Shown one piece after another: positions 43,543 to 52,462 of a stretch of DNA of 64,000 bases. A program made the position numbers and the translations under genes. Source of the stretch: Flavobacteriales bacterium (GTDB taxonomy: Bacteria; Bacteroidota; Bacteroidia; Flavobacteriales_F; PHOS-HE28); contig JADKFY010000007.1 of assembly GCA_016717305.1 (NCBI GenBank), positions 180,160-244,159 on the forward strand. The letters are read 5' to 3'. Positions within the stretch are counted from its first letter, which is position 1. Every line of letters starts with the position of its first letter. The notes below the pieces were generated by a model. That model did no database searches, was not told the DNA's origin, and was given only the letters and a program-made list of their open reading frames with translations.

Positions 43543-44625
43543 TTACTTAAGGTCAAGTAGGAACTCCATCGTATCTGCACCGTCGGCGTAGTCGTTAAGG
43601 GCAGGGAATTGGCTCTGGCCGAAGGGTACATGACCGTGGCCCACCACACATTGGATCTGATCGACTTGTTCCGCGATCTGTTCTTCCACCGTTGAAAGGT
43701 CCTGATAGTGCTCGTAGTAGATCGCACCTATGGGGCTCGCCAATGCCGTATCCTCTTTCAAGAGCACGAACCCGTTCTCAAGGATAGCAACCTGGTCCAG
43801 CATCCAAAGCGCACGTTGGTAGTCGTAATTGTTGGCGTATTTGTTGTGGTTGACGATGTCCTTCCAAGGAAAAATAGCGTTGAATACCCGGTCAAGGTCA
43901 TAGTCCGACGGGAGGTAGAGCTTGGAGACATTGCGGCAGCCCATACCGAAGTATCGGAAAATGTCCTCGCCCAAAGCGGTGAGTTCTTCGGTCGTTTCTT
44001 TTCCATCCAAGATGGCCACGCTTGTTCTGCTTTTGCGCACGATCCGTGGAATGTGCTTGAAGTAATACTCGAAATACCGCGATGTGTTATTGCTTCCGGT
44101 GGCGATCACAGCATCGATCTTGTCCAACTTTCCTTGCGTCATTTCAAGTACGTCTGCGCTGCCCGGCAGTAAACGGTCCAACGCCTTGATCAATGCGGGT
44201 AGCAAGACCTGATCTTGGCTGGAGCATTTGATCTTTGCCTTATGTCCGCTGAGCAAAACGCACAGCACATCATGCCAGCCGACAAGCGGCAAGTTCCCAG
44301 CCAGCACAAGACCCACGGTGCACTGACGTTTCTGCGGTCTTCCCAAGTCCGGATAGTTGTTCAACCAATCTCGTAGTGCAGGACCCGATAAAGCAACCGC
44401 CCATGCACCTAACGCATGTCGAACATTCGTTTCGGTGAACCAATTGTTCTGCTGATGGGCAAGAGCTATCGCACGGTTGAGTTCCTCATACTCCGCCTCG
44501 TTCAGGCCGCAACTATGTCCGGGCCAATTTTCCGACCGACCCAAAAGGCCAAGGATCGTTCCCAGTTGGGCCAAAGCGGCAACCTGCTGCTCACTGCCCA
44601 TCGTAGGTTGTTGTGTTGTCTTCAT
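43543..44625 (-). CDS. LuxC-like acyl-CoA reductase
   Basis: 360 residues of the aldehyde-dehydrogenase-like acyl-CoA reductase family. VGLVLAGNLPLVGWHDVLCV contains the nucleotide-binding region, KIKCSSQDQVLLPALIKAL follows, and MGCRNVSKLYLP holds the likely catalytic cysteine. LuxC reduces acyl groups to aldehydes; the role in Bacteroidota is not known. The stop is 4 bp from the stop of the convergent beta-helix gene. It is divergent from the ferredoxin gene, an arrangement I recall as common in this phylum. Confidence 0.87.
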   Translation of the reverse strand: MKTTQQPTMGSEQQVAALAQLGTILGLLGRSENWPGHSCGLNEAEYEELNRAIALAHQQNNWFTETNVRHALGAWAVALSGPALRDWLNNYPDLGRPQKRQCTVGLVLAGNLPLVGWHDVLCVLLSGHKAKIKCSSQDQVLLPALIKALDRLLPGSADVLEMTQGKLDKIDAVIATGSNNTSRYFEYYFKHIPRIVRKSRTSVAILDGKETTEELTALGEDIFRYFGMGCRNVSKLYLPSDYDLDRVFNAIFPWKDIVNHNKYANNYDYQRALWMLDQVAILENGFVLLKEDTALASPIGAIYYEHYQDLSTVEEQIAEQVDQIQCVVGHGHVPFGQSQFPALNDYADGADTMEFLLDLK

Positions 44626-44644
44626 GCGGGTATTTGGCCACGCC

Positions 44645-44652
44645 TATCTTTG
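44645..44652 (+). promoter_or_regulatory. -7 promoter box of the ferredoxin gene
   Basis: TATCTTTG is a perfect TAnnTTTG match, 73 bp before the ferredoxin ATG (44726) and just upstream of the divergent acyl-CoA reductase start. The -33 region is not clear. Confidence 0.5.
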
Positions 44653-44725
44653 CGACCCCTATCCCGGAACGGTGCCCATTGTAGGTCACCACTTCTTGGA
44701 TGGCCCAAAAGTAGACCGTAGCGCC

Positions 44726-45073
44726 ATGGCGATCATGATCACCGACGAATGCATCAACTGCGGTGCATGCGAACCTGAATGTCCGAACAACGCCATCTAT
44801 GAAGGTGGTGCTGAATGGCGCTTGGCCGATGGCACTTCCCTGCATGGCACGATGACGACGCCCATGGGCAACACCTACGATGCCGATGCCGCCAACACGC
44901 CCAAGACCATGGACGTGTACTTCATCGTTACCGATAAATGCACCGAATGCACTGGCTTCCATGATGAGCCCCAGTGTGCGGCGGTTTGTCCGGTGGATTG
45001 TTGCGTGGACGACCCCGATTTCCGCGAAAGCAAAGAAGCTCTCATGGCGAAGAAGGAATTCATGCACCTGTGA
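44726..45073 (+). CDS. 2[4Fe-4S] ferredoxin (YfhL-like)
   Basis: 115 residues from the ATG at 44726. The first cluster motif is CINCGACEPECPNNAIYEGG. The second is CTECTGFHDEPQCAAVCPVD, with the extended spacing C-x2-C-x8-C-x3-C seen in YfhL/Alvin-type ferredoxins. A long insertion (about 28-65) separates the two, and the helix EALMAKKEFMHL closes the protein. Low-potential electron carrier; partners unknown. The divergent acyl-CoA reductase is a candidate client by position only. Confidence 0.92.
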   Translation: MAIMITDECINCGACEPECPNNAIYEGGAEWRLADGTSLHGTMTTPMGNTYDADAANTPKTMDVYFIVTDKCTECTGFHDEPQCAAVCPVDCCVDDPDFRESKEALMAKKEFMHL

Positions 45074-45135
45074 CCAATATTGGTTCCGGCACGATCTTGG
45101 CGCAACGCGATGGAAATTCCACCGTTAGTGTATCC

Positions 45136-45957
45136 ATGGACCTGATCAGGATCGTCTTTCTTTCAGTGATCGTCGTATCGAACCTTTCATCAGTTGCGCA
45201 ACCGTCCGAACGTGCACGATTGGCGGTGAACCTGAAGGCTTTGGGCAATGCCCCGAACGATGCTTACCAGGATAGCCTGAACAAGGTGATCAAAAGCGAT
45301 CTTCGGACGTTGCTGGATGTGGACAATGGCCTTGGCGTTCCGTTCGACAGTATACCGATAACCCGTGTTGATGCGACAGATGGCGCGTTCCGACTTTGTA
45401 CGTGGAATCTCCCACGAGCGGATGGCAGTCAACAGTACGAAGGCTTCCTTGTGGTGCGCACGGATCGCGGACGATCGCTGTTCGAATTGCGCGATATGAC
45501 CCCAAAGATCCCTTCACCGGAAGTGCCGGAATTGGGTCCGGAACGATGGTACGGCGCGTTGTATTATGACGTAATTCCTGTGAAAAAAGGCAACAACACC
45601 TTCTACACCCTGCTCGGCTGGAAAGGCTACAGCAAGTCCGAAACGCAGAAAGTGATCGAGATCCTCAGTTTCAAGAACGGAAAGCCGCGTTTCGGTGCGC
45701 CCTTGTTCGGCAAAGGCAAGCTGAAGGTCATGCGCAAGGTGTTCGGATTTTCGGCGCAAGCAACGATGACCCTGCGGTACGACAAGACCATGGAGGGCAT
45801 CCTTCTGGACCACCTCTCCCCTTCGCGTGCAGATATGGAAGGTCAAAGGGAATTCTACGGCCCCGACATGACGCAAGATGCCTATTTCTGGCACAAAGGC
45901 GAATGGTGGTTCGGGCCGGATATGGACACCAGGGACTTGAAGTTGGAAGGGCAATAG
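45136..45957 (+). CDS. Conserved exported hypothetical protein
   Basis: About 273 residues from the ATG at 45136. A signal peptide is clear (RIVFLSVIVVSNLSSVAQ). The body is rich in Tyr/Trp and predicted strands: YGALYYDVIPVKKGNNTFYT, LLGWKGYSKSETQKVIEIL, LRYDKTMEGILLDHLSP. I do not recognise a named family, though similar proteins beside serC seem common in Bacteroidota (recollection, not checked). It ends 112 bp before serC. Periplasmic or surface location is likely. Confidence 0.7.
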   Translation: MDLIRIVFLSVIVVSNLSSVAQPSERARLAVNLKALGNAPNDAYQDSLNKVIKSDLRTLLDVDNGLGVPFDSIPITRVDATDGAFRLCTWNLPRADGSQQYEGFLVVRTDRGRSLFELRDMTPKIPSPEVPELGPERWYGALYYDVIPVKKGNNTFYTLLGWKGYSKSETQKVIEILSFKNGKPRFGAPLFGKGKLKVMRKVFGFSAQATMTLRYDKTMEGILLDHLSPSRADMEGQREFYGPDMTQDAYFWHKGEWWFGPDMDTRDLKLEGQ

Positions 45958-46033
45958 ACGTGCCTTTTTCGAACTTCAACCGTTCATTGTTAGCGTTCAT
46001 TTATGCAGGACCATCGCCCATGCCTTGGTCCGT

Positions 46034-46041
46034 TACCTTTG
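46034..46041 (+). promoter_or_regulatory. -7 promoter box of serC
   Basis: TACCTTTG lies 28 bp upstream of the serC ATG at 46070. No convincing -33 TTG is visible at the expected distance. Confidence 0.45.
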
Positions 46042-46069
46042 CCGCGCCGGAACCAAAGCCGGTCATCCA

Positions 46070-47158
46070 ATGAGCATAGCGACCAAATTGAAGATCCACA
46101 ACTTTAGCGCAGGCCCGTGCATCCTTCCACAAGAGGTGTTGCAAAAGGCAGCCGAATCCATTGTTGAGTACGATGGAACGGGGCTTTCGATCATAGAAAT
46201 GAGCCACCGCAGCAAGCCATTTGAAGCGGTGATGGCCAACGCACAGCAATTGGTGAAGGAATTGCTGGGAGCGCCAGACAATTACCAAGTGGTCTTCTTG
46301 GGTGGCGGCGCCAGTTTGGGCTTCCACATGGTGCCATTGAACTACATGCGCTCCGGTGGTAAGGCAGCCTATGCCAACACCGGGGAGTGGGCGACACGTG
46401 CCGTTAAGGAAAGCGCTCTAGTTGGCGAGACGTTGGTGGTGGCCAGTAGCGAGGACAAGAATTTCAGCTATATCCCCAAAGGGTTCGAGATCCCCGGTGA
46501 TGCGGATTACTTCCACTTCACCAGCAACAACACCATTTTCGGGACCCAGTACAAACAGTTCCCCAAAAGCCCGGTGCCGCTGATCTGCGATATGAGCAGC
46601 GACATCTTCAGCCGTCCGATGAACGTTAGTGACTTTGCCCTGATCTACGGTGGTGCCCAAAAGAACATGGGACCAGCAGGTGCGACTGTTTATTTGATGG
46701 ATCCGGACCAACTGGGAAAGACCGGCCGGAAACTGAGCCCTGTTCTGGACCTGAAGAACCATGCTAGCAAAGACAGCATGTACAACACACCTCCGGTCTA
46801 TGCCGTGTACGTGAGCATGCTCACCATGGAATGGATGAAGAAGATCGGTGGGGTGAAGGAGATCGAGAAGCGAAATGCCGCCAAGGCGAAGTTGCTGTAC
46901 GATGCGGTTGATTCCTTACCCCTGTTCAAAGGCACAACAGCCGTTGAGGACAGAAGTGTTATGAATCCCACCTTTGTCATGACCGATGCTGCTCTGGAAC
47001 CTGCATTCGATGCGATGTGGAAAGAAGCCGGGGTCAGCGGTATCCGCGGTCACCGCAGTGTGGGTGGCTATCGCGCCAGCATGTACAATGCGTTGCCGTT
47101 GGAAAGTGTCCAGGTGTTGGTTGACGTAATGAATGAATTCGCTAAAAAGAACGGTTGA
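46070..47158 (+). CDS. serC: Phosphoserine aminotransferase
   Basis: About 362 residues from the ATG at 46070 (MSIATKLKIHNFSAGPCILP). The HNFSAGPCILPQEVLQKAAE start, FLGGGASLGFHMVP and the PLP lysine in ALIYGGAQKNMGPAG are diagnostic. It transaminates 3-phosphohydroxypyruvate to phosphoserine, the second step of serine synthesis, and may also act in pyridoxine synthesis. The serA-like dehydrogenase starts 2 bp after its stop, so the two steps are in one operon. Confidence 0.96.
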   Translation: MSIATKLKIHNFSAGPCILPQEVLQKAAESIVEYDGTGLSIIEMSHRSKPFEAVMANAQQLVKELLGAPDNYQVVFLGGGASLGFHMVPLNYMRSGGKAAYANTGEWATRAVKESALVGETLVVASSEDKNFSYIPKGFEIPGDADYFHFTSNNTIFGTQYKQFPKSPVPLICDMSSDIFSRPMNVSDFALIYGGAQKNMGPAGATVYLMDPDQLGKTGRKLSPVLDLKNHASKDSMYNTPPVYAVYVSMLTMEWMKKIGGVKEIEKRNAAKAKLLYDAVDSLPLFKGTTAVEDRSVMNPTFVMTDAALEPAFDAMWKEAGVSGIRGHRSVGGYRASMYNALPLESVQVLVDVMNEFAKKNG

Positions 47159-47160
47159 AC

Positions 47161-48129
47161 ATGCGCGTACACGCTAACGATGGCATTTCGGCGCAGGCCG
47201 TGAACAGCCTAAAAGAAGACGGACTCAAAGTGACGACCGACCATGTGCCACAGGACGACCTTGCGGCATACATGAACAAGGAAAACGTTGAGGTGCTATT
47301 GGTCCGCAGCGCCACTAAAGTCCGCCGTGCCTTGATCGACGAATGTCCACAGCTGAAAATGATCGGTCGTGGTGGTGTCGGCATGGACAATATCGATGTG
47401 GCCTACGCCAAGGAAAAAGGACTAATGGTGATCAACACACCAGCCTCCTCCAGCATCAGCGTTGCCGAATTGGTGATGGCCCATGTCTTCACCCTCATGC
47501 GCGACCTGCACAAGAGCAACCGGAACATGCCGGTCAATGGAGCGGCCAAGTTCGGTGAGATGAAGAAGGAATACGGCAAAGGTGCAGAGGTGCGCGGAAA
47601 AGTGATGGGCGTGATCGGCTTTGGAAGGATCGGCCAATGGACCGCCCGCTATGCATTAGGCAACGGCATGAAAGTGATCTATGTGGACAGCCGTGCCACC
47701 GCCGAAGCGATCGAATTGGAAGTGGGTGGGAATACCGTACGCGTTCCAGTGAAGATGGTGAACATGGATGAATTATTGGCTCAGGCCGATGTGATCACCA
47801 TGCACATCCCCGCACAAAAGGATGGACTTGCGGTTTTAGGTGCTGAAGAACTTGCTAAAGTGAAACCCGGTGTGGTGATCGTGAATACCGCACGTGGCGG
47901 AAGCATTGATGAGGACGCCCTCTTGAAAGCGCTGAAGGATGGTCGGGTACGCGGCGCTGCTTTGGACGTATTCGTAGGCGAGCCTTCCCCCAAGGAGGAA
48001 CTGCTCAAGGAAGAGAAACTGAGCCTCACCCCGCATATTGGAGCTGCAACTACCGAGGCTCAGGACCGTGTCGGTGACGAGTTGGCCGATCAGATCATCG
48101 CGTGGCGTGCTTCCGTGGGTGTTAGTTGA
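47161..48129 (+). CDS. serA: D-3-phosphoglycerate dehydrogenase (short form)
   Basis: About 322 residues from the ATG at 47161. The NAD motif is VIGFGRIGQWTARYALG, the catalytic region is VIVNTARGGSIDEDAL and the active-site histidine is in LTPHIGAATTEAQ. There is no C-terminal ACT domain, so serine feedback by that route is not expected. The operon with serC supports the phosphoglycerate substrate over other D-2-hydroxyacids. DUF1015 follows after 9 bp. Confidence 0.92.
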   Translation: MRVHANDGISAQAVNSLKEDGLKVTTDHVPQDDLAAYMNKENVEVLLVRSATKVRRALIDECPQLKMIGRGGVGMDNIDVAYAKEKGLMVINTPASSSISVAELVMAHVFTLMRDLHKSNRNMPVNGAAKFGEMKKEYGKGAEVRGKVMGVIGFGRIGQWTARYALGNGMKVIYVDSRATAEAIELEVGGNTVRVPVKMVNMDELLAQADVITMHIPAQKDGLAVLGAEELAKVKPGVVIVNTARGGSIDEDALLKALKDGRVRGAALDVFVGEPSPKEELLKEEKLSLTPHIGAATTEAQDRVGDELADQIIAWRASVGVS

Positions 48130-48138
48130 ACCCGGTCC

Positions 48139-49365
48139 ATGATAAACCTGCGCCCCTTTCGCGCCTGGCGCCCTGCTCCAGACAAGGCCCACTTGGTGGC
48201 AAGCCGCAGCTACGTGGCGTATAGCGACGAGCAATTGCGCGAAAAGCTGGCGGGGAACCCCTTCACCTTTCTGCATGTGATCCACCCCGAACACGGCAAT
48301 ACGACGAAGCGCACGCGCTTCGAACGGTTCGCAAGTGTGAAGCGGAAATGGGATCAATTCCTGGACAACGGTTGGTACCAGCGCGAGGAACAACCTTGCT
48401 TTTATCTTTACGAGCAGAGCAATGATCGTTTCCGCTCAAGGGGTGTGATCGGTGCAGTCGCGGTTGATGATTACCTCCAAGGAAAGATAAAGGTGCATGA
48501 GCATACCTTGGAAAAGCGGGAGGGCCTGTTCAAGGACTATCTGGAAAGTACCGGGATCAACGCGGAACCCGTTTTGCTGGCAATTCCCGGTACCAATGAG
48601 TTGGAGGGTCTTCTCTCCGAATTCTGGAACGCCCGACCTGATCTGGATTTTAGCACTACGGACATGGTACGCCACAAGCTATGGGCCGTTCATGAGCCCG
48701 CAGTAATGGCCAAGGTTACGGAACGGTTCAGCCGTGTAGATGCGCTGTATATCGCAGATGGACACCACCGCATGGCCAGCAGTGCACGCTTGCCGGACCC
48801 TGCTTCTGCGAACGCGGACGATCCCAAGAAGTGGTGCTTGGCCTTTATCGTTCCCCAAGACCAATTGCATATCCATAATTTCGATCGTGCCGTAACGAGC
48901 TTGGCCGGTATGGATACGCAGGAATTCCTGCGTGCCGTGGCTGCGGTGGGCAAATTGAAGGCAATGGACCAAGCCCCTTCCGTCCCACCCCCAGCGGGAA
49001 CGGTGTACATGTGTACGAGACAAGGTTGGTATGCCTTGGAACTTCCCCCCGCGCCGGTTGACGCGGACAGTTCCGAAAGACTCGATGCGTCCATACTGAG
49101 CAATACCGTATTGGGCCCAGTACTCGGCATACACGACCTTCGGACCGACCCACATGTGAAGTTCGTACCGGGTGATAAAGGGACCAAAGAGATCGCCCGG
49201 ATGGTGGCCGATGGGGACGCGGCGGTGGCCTTCAATCTGCGCCCCGTGAGCTTCGCTGAACTACAGTCCGTGGCCGACCCTGGTGGTTGCATGCCTCCGA
49301 AGAGCACCTACATTGAGCCGAAACTGCGCAGTGGATTGACCGTGTACTCTTTGGAAGACATGTGA
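48139..49365 (+). CDS. DUF1015-domain protein
   Basis: 408 residues, the full family length. INLRPFRAWRPAPDKAHLVA, PFTFLHVIHPE, YLYEQSNDRFRSRGVIGAV and ALYIADGHHRMASSARLP are the conserved blocks. In many phyla DUF1015 genes lie beside serA and serC, as here, which points to a role linked to serine metabolism. A related protein has been described as a serine kinase in some organisms, but I cannot assign that here. Cytoplasmic. Third gene of the serine block. Confidence 0.92.
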   Translation: MINLRPFRAWRPAPDKAHLVASRSYVAYSDEQLREKLAGNPFTFLHVIHPEHGNTTKRTRFERFASVKRKWDQFLDNGWYQREEQPCFYLYEQSNDRFRSRGVIGAVAVDDYLQGKIKVHEHTLEKREGLFKDYLESTGINAEPVLLAIPGTNELEGLLSEFWNARPDLDFSTTDMVRHKLWAVHEPAVMAKVTERFSRVDALYIADGHHRMASSARLPDPASANADDPKKWCLAFIVPQDQLHIHNFDRAVTSLAGMDTQEFLRAVAAVGKLKAMDQAPSVPPPAGTVYMCTRQGWYALELPPAPVDADSSERLDASILSNTVLGPVLGIHDLRTDPHVKFVPGDKGTKEIARMVADGDAAVAFNLRPVSFAELQSVADPGGCMPPKSTYIEPKLRSGLTVYSLEDM

Positions 49366-49398
49366 GCCACAACGCGTGCGTACGACCCCTGCATTTAC

Positions 49399-50070
49399 AT
49401 GAACGTGTCACAACTTGCAGAACGCTACCATGCTGTTCGATCAGCAATTCCGCCCAGTGTGAAGTTGATCGCCGTGAGCAAGAAACGGACGGTCCAAGAG
49501 ATCCAAGCCTTGTACGATCTTGGTCATAGGGCCTTCGGGGAGAACTATCCGCAAGAGCTCCGCGACAAACAGCCTCAACTTCCTACCGACATTGAGTGGC
49601 ACTTCATTGGTCACCTACAAAGCAATAAGATCAAATACCTGGGAGCATTTACCCGGTTGGTGCATGGCGTGGATTCGGTCAAATTGCTGGATGCACTTGC
49701 AGATCGTGCAAAAGGCGAAGGACGGATACAGGATGTTCTTCTTCAGGTCCATATTGCCCAAGAGGAAACGAAGCATGGCTTTTCGCAGGATGAGATCCGT
49801 GCGCTATGGGCAACCGATCCTGCTGAGCATTGGCCAGATCTGCGCATCTGTGGTTTGATGGGAATGGCCACCAACATCGAATTCCAAGCCCAAGTGGAAA
49901 AGGAATTCAACGGCTTGCATACTTTCTTTCTGGAGTTGCGATCCAAGGGTCCTGGGCGCTCGTATTTCAAAGAGCTGAGCATGGGAATGAGCGGGGACGT
50001 TGAACAGGCCGTAAAGGCGGGTTCGACCATGGTACGGATAGGCACGGCAATTTTCGGCGAAAGGGGCTAA
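49399..50070 (+). CDS. YggS/PLPBP-family pyridoxal-phosphate-binding protein
   Basis: 223 residues. The PLP lysine is in LIAVSKKRTVQEIQALYD, GHRAFGENYPQELRDK and EWHFIGHLQSNKIKYL follow, and the phosphate site is near ELSMGMSGDVEQAVKAGSTM. The family helps PLP balance and has no known catalytic reaction. It starts 33 bp after the DUF1015 gene and may be in the same operon. Confidence 0.95.
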   Translation: MNVSQLAERYHAVRSAIPPSVKLIAVSKKRTVQEIQALYDLGHRAFGENYPQELRDKQPQLPTDIEWHFIGHLQSNKIKYLGAFTRLVHGVDSVKLLDALADRAKGEGRIQDVLLQVHIAQEETKHGFSQDEIRALWATDPAEHWPDLRICGLMGMATNIEFQAQVEKEFNGLHTFFLELRSKGPGRSYFKELSMGMSGDVEQAVKAGSTMVRIGTAIFGERG

Positions 50071-50163
50071 TTGGACGATCGTTGCAAACTTATCGGGCAC
50101 GAACAGGCAACTTTTAGTGCGAATAGCGTCTTAACCATGTAATTTCGTTTAAAATTCTAGCCC

Positions 50164-51172
50164 ATGATCCGTTCACTTTTACTCTTCTCTGCTTCATTGT
50201 TGGCCTTTGCAGGCTACTCCCAGCGGAACGTTGAGGTTGGGATCAGCGGCGGCGTTACGCACTACTACGGCGACCTGGGGAACATTGATGGCCCAGTTCA
50301 ATGGAACAGCGCCCGACCGGGCATGACCATCACCTTTCGGGACTTCCTCAACAACAAGAAGCGTTACGTGACACGCTCTTTGACCACAGAGGCAAGGTTG
50401 AGCTGGTTCAGGATCGGGTACAATGAGACTTCATCGATCAGCGGTGTGGATGTCAAAGACCTCAAGAACTACAGACGCGGGCTCAGTTTCAGAAATGACC
50501 TGATCGGTGCTTCCGGTCACTTGGTATTGAACGCCTATCGAGAGCCCTTCACCCCCTTGTTCCAACAGCGGTTCTTCATGTATTTCCACATTGGGGTCGG
50601 GGTTTATTATGGACGGCCCAAAGCTGATCTGTTCCGTGGATCGGTGGACCCGGGCAACAAATACTATTTCTGGGACGATGGGACGGTCCGTGACGCACCA
50701 CGAGGAACCAAGGATGCAAACATTACCGGTCGTGATGGCAAGTACGATACCGATCTCTACAGCTGGCTTACGGAGGGTGGGGCAGGTGCAGGTGATTCCG
50801 GACGACCACAACGTTTCTCACCATGGCACGTCGGCATTCCTATGGGCGCCGGATTGCGTGTAATGGTCAACGAAACAACTCAGCATAGGCCTTGAATACA
50901 GCTACCTTATGTTCCTCACGGATATGCTCGATGATGTGAGCGACCGATACTCGACCTATGAGGAGATCGACAATACCTATTCGGAGCCCAGGGACCAGGA
51001 TCTGGCACGCTACATAAGTGACCCCACGGGCTACGGCACGAATGGGGAGTACAGCAAATTCACCAGTCGTCGTGGCAATCCGGGATTGTTGGATTCATTC
51101 AGCTATCTGAACGTAGAGGTCTCCTACAAGTTCAAGCGCCGACCTGGGCGCAGAAGCTATATGAGTTTGTGA
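50164..51172 (+). CDS. DUF6089/PorG-like outer-membrane protein, frameshifted
   Basis: Signal peptide (LLLFSASLLAFAGYSQ), then RNVEVGISGGVTHYYGDLGN, a start typical of DUF6089 proteins, some of which are PorG of the type IX secretion system. The first frame stops at 50895 after MGAGLRVMVNETT; the next frame continues SIGLEYSYLMFLTDMLDDVS and ends VEVSYKFKRRPGRRSYMSL at 51172. Skipping one base or adding two at about 50880 joins them into about 335 residues. The joined barrel looks complete. Either an assembly error or a broken gene. Link to T9SS is by family resemblance only. Confidence 0.75.
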
Positions 51173-51233
51173 ACGGTGCTGTTGAAATGTACGAACGGCC
51201 TCTTGTGGGGCCGTTCGGCATTTATGGCATCCC

Positions 51234-51241
51234 TACCTTTG
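51234..51241 (+). promoter_or_regulatory. -7 promoter box directly before the HEAT-like gene
   Basis: TACCTTTG ends 4 bp before the ATG at 51246. A transcript from it would be leaderless or nearly so. Confidence 0.5.
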
Positions 51242-51245
51242 CGCC

Positions 51246-51785
51246 ATGCCAACGGCCAACACCAAGGGAAAGCGCATGGACCTCGCTTTCGCCGCGCTCT
51301 TAAGTGATGATGATGAACAGGTCCTTACGGCACTTACGCGCATTGAGAAAGAGGGGGATTCCAATGCCATACCACCGCTGCTGCGATCGCTGATCAGCAG
51401 CAAGGAGAATAGGGTGAAACAACGGATCACCAATTTGCTCTATCAGGTAAAAGCTTCCGATGCAGGTAGTGTTTTGCTGATGGCGCTGGACAACCCGGAG
51501 TTCAAGACCGTGCGACCAACGATCCTGGCTACATTCTGGAACGCAGGGGTGGATATGCGCGATCATTTGGACCGCTTTGTAGAGATCGGGATCAATGGCA
51601 CCGCAGATGAATCCTTTGAATGCCTTACGGTGATCGAGAACCAGGAGATCTGGCCGGAAAAGGCAGTTCGGGAAGCATTGGTCAAACTCAAAGGACCTGT
51701 GGCGTCAGAAACCGACCCGTACAAGGCTTCCATGCTGAACGACCTGATCAGCGTGTTGCGCTATCGCATCGGCAAAGAGGATTGA
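51246..51785 (+). CDS. HEAT-repeat-like hypothetical protein
   Basis: 179 residues, all helical by appearance. Paired helices such as EQVLTALTRIEKEGDSNAIP and LLRSLISSKENRVKQRITNL resemble HEAT or Armadillo repeats. No signal peptide, so cytoplasmic. Likely a protein-interaction scaffold; partner unknown. It converges on ruvX with 5 bp between the stops. Confidence 0.7.
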   Translation: MPTANTKGKRMDLAFAALLSDDDEQVLTALTRIEKEGDSNAIPPLLRSLISSKENRVKQRITNLLYQVKASDAGSVLLMALDNPEFKTVRPTILATFWNAGVDMRDHLDRFVEIGINGTADESFECLTVIENQEIWPEKAVREALVKLKGPVASETDPYKASMLNDLISVLRYRIGKED

Positions 51786-51790
51786 TCCAT

Positions 51791-52201
51791 CTACTGTTGG
51801 GCCATCCAACCTTGAAGTATGATCGTGGCGCTGATCCGGTCCACTTGACCTTTCTCTCGACGGGCCATCCTACCCTTTCCGCTCGTGTTCAATGTTTCTT
51901 GGGCTATGCGGCTGGTGAAGCGCTCGTCCACGGTTTCCACCCACAATGCGGGGAAGGTCTTCTTCAATGCCTCTACCAAGGCATGCACGTTGGTTGCAAG
52001 CTCTGTCGGTTTGCCGTCCAAATGAACGGGGAGCCCAACAACGAATCCATCGACCACTTCTTTCGCTAGATACGCTATGAGATAGTTCATCAGGTCCTTC
52101 GGGTCCACGGTATCCAATGCAGTTGCAATGATCCGTAAGGGGTCGGTAACGGCAAGTCCAGTGCGTTTTAAACCGAAGTCGATGGCGATGACACGTGGCA
52201 T
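51791..52201 (-). CDS. ruvX: Putative pre-16S rRNA nuclease / RuvX (YqgF)
   Basis: 136 residues of the RNase-H-like YqgF family. VIAIDFGLKRTGLAVTDPLR begins the fold with the first catalytic Asp; GLPVHLDGKPTE and VDERFTSRIAQETL continue it, and a late Asp is in KGQVDRISATIILQ. The family is needed for 16S rRNA 5'-end maturation in E. coli and was once thought to resolve Holliday junctions. It is a single gene, divergent from dapD. Confidence 0.93.
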   Translation of the reverse strand: MPRVIAIDFGLKRTGLAVTDPLRIIATALDTVDPKDLMNYLIAYLAKEVVDGFVVGLPVHLDGKPTELATNVHALVEALKKTFPALWVETVDERFTSRIAQETLNTSGKGRMARREKGQVDRISATIILQGWMAQQ

Positions 52202-52462
52202 GGGGCGAAGGTCCGCCGCGGATGATCGCTTCGCGCTCTCCGGGGTGACAAATTGAAGGGATCAGTTGGTCATCTATGGGCCCGGCCACTGGATGATCGT
52301 GGTCATCGACCGGAATATTGATGGCGAAGTTCGTTGGTTGTTTCCGAAACTAGCCGATCTTTTCGACACGAATAATTCCGGTTCTGCGCTAAAGAACGTT
52401 CCCCCCCGGCTTTCCCGCATCTTTGTGGTCCACTTTGCTCTAATTGCTCAAGGCGGGAACCC
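52202..52462. other. Divergent intergenic region between ruvX and dapD
   Basis: 261 bp with no credible gene. CATCTTTG at 52418-52425 is one base off the -7 consensus and may serve dapD. A run of seven C near 52401 is notable but has no clear role. Confidence 0.45.

Noticed and set aside
52394..52412. C-run as a phase-variable promoter tract for dapD
   Set aside because: Seven C is short, dapD is essential for cell-wall synthesis in most bacteria and phase variation would be unlikely.
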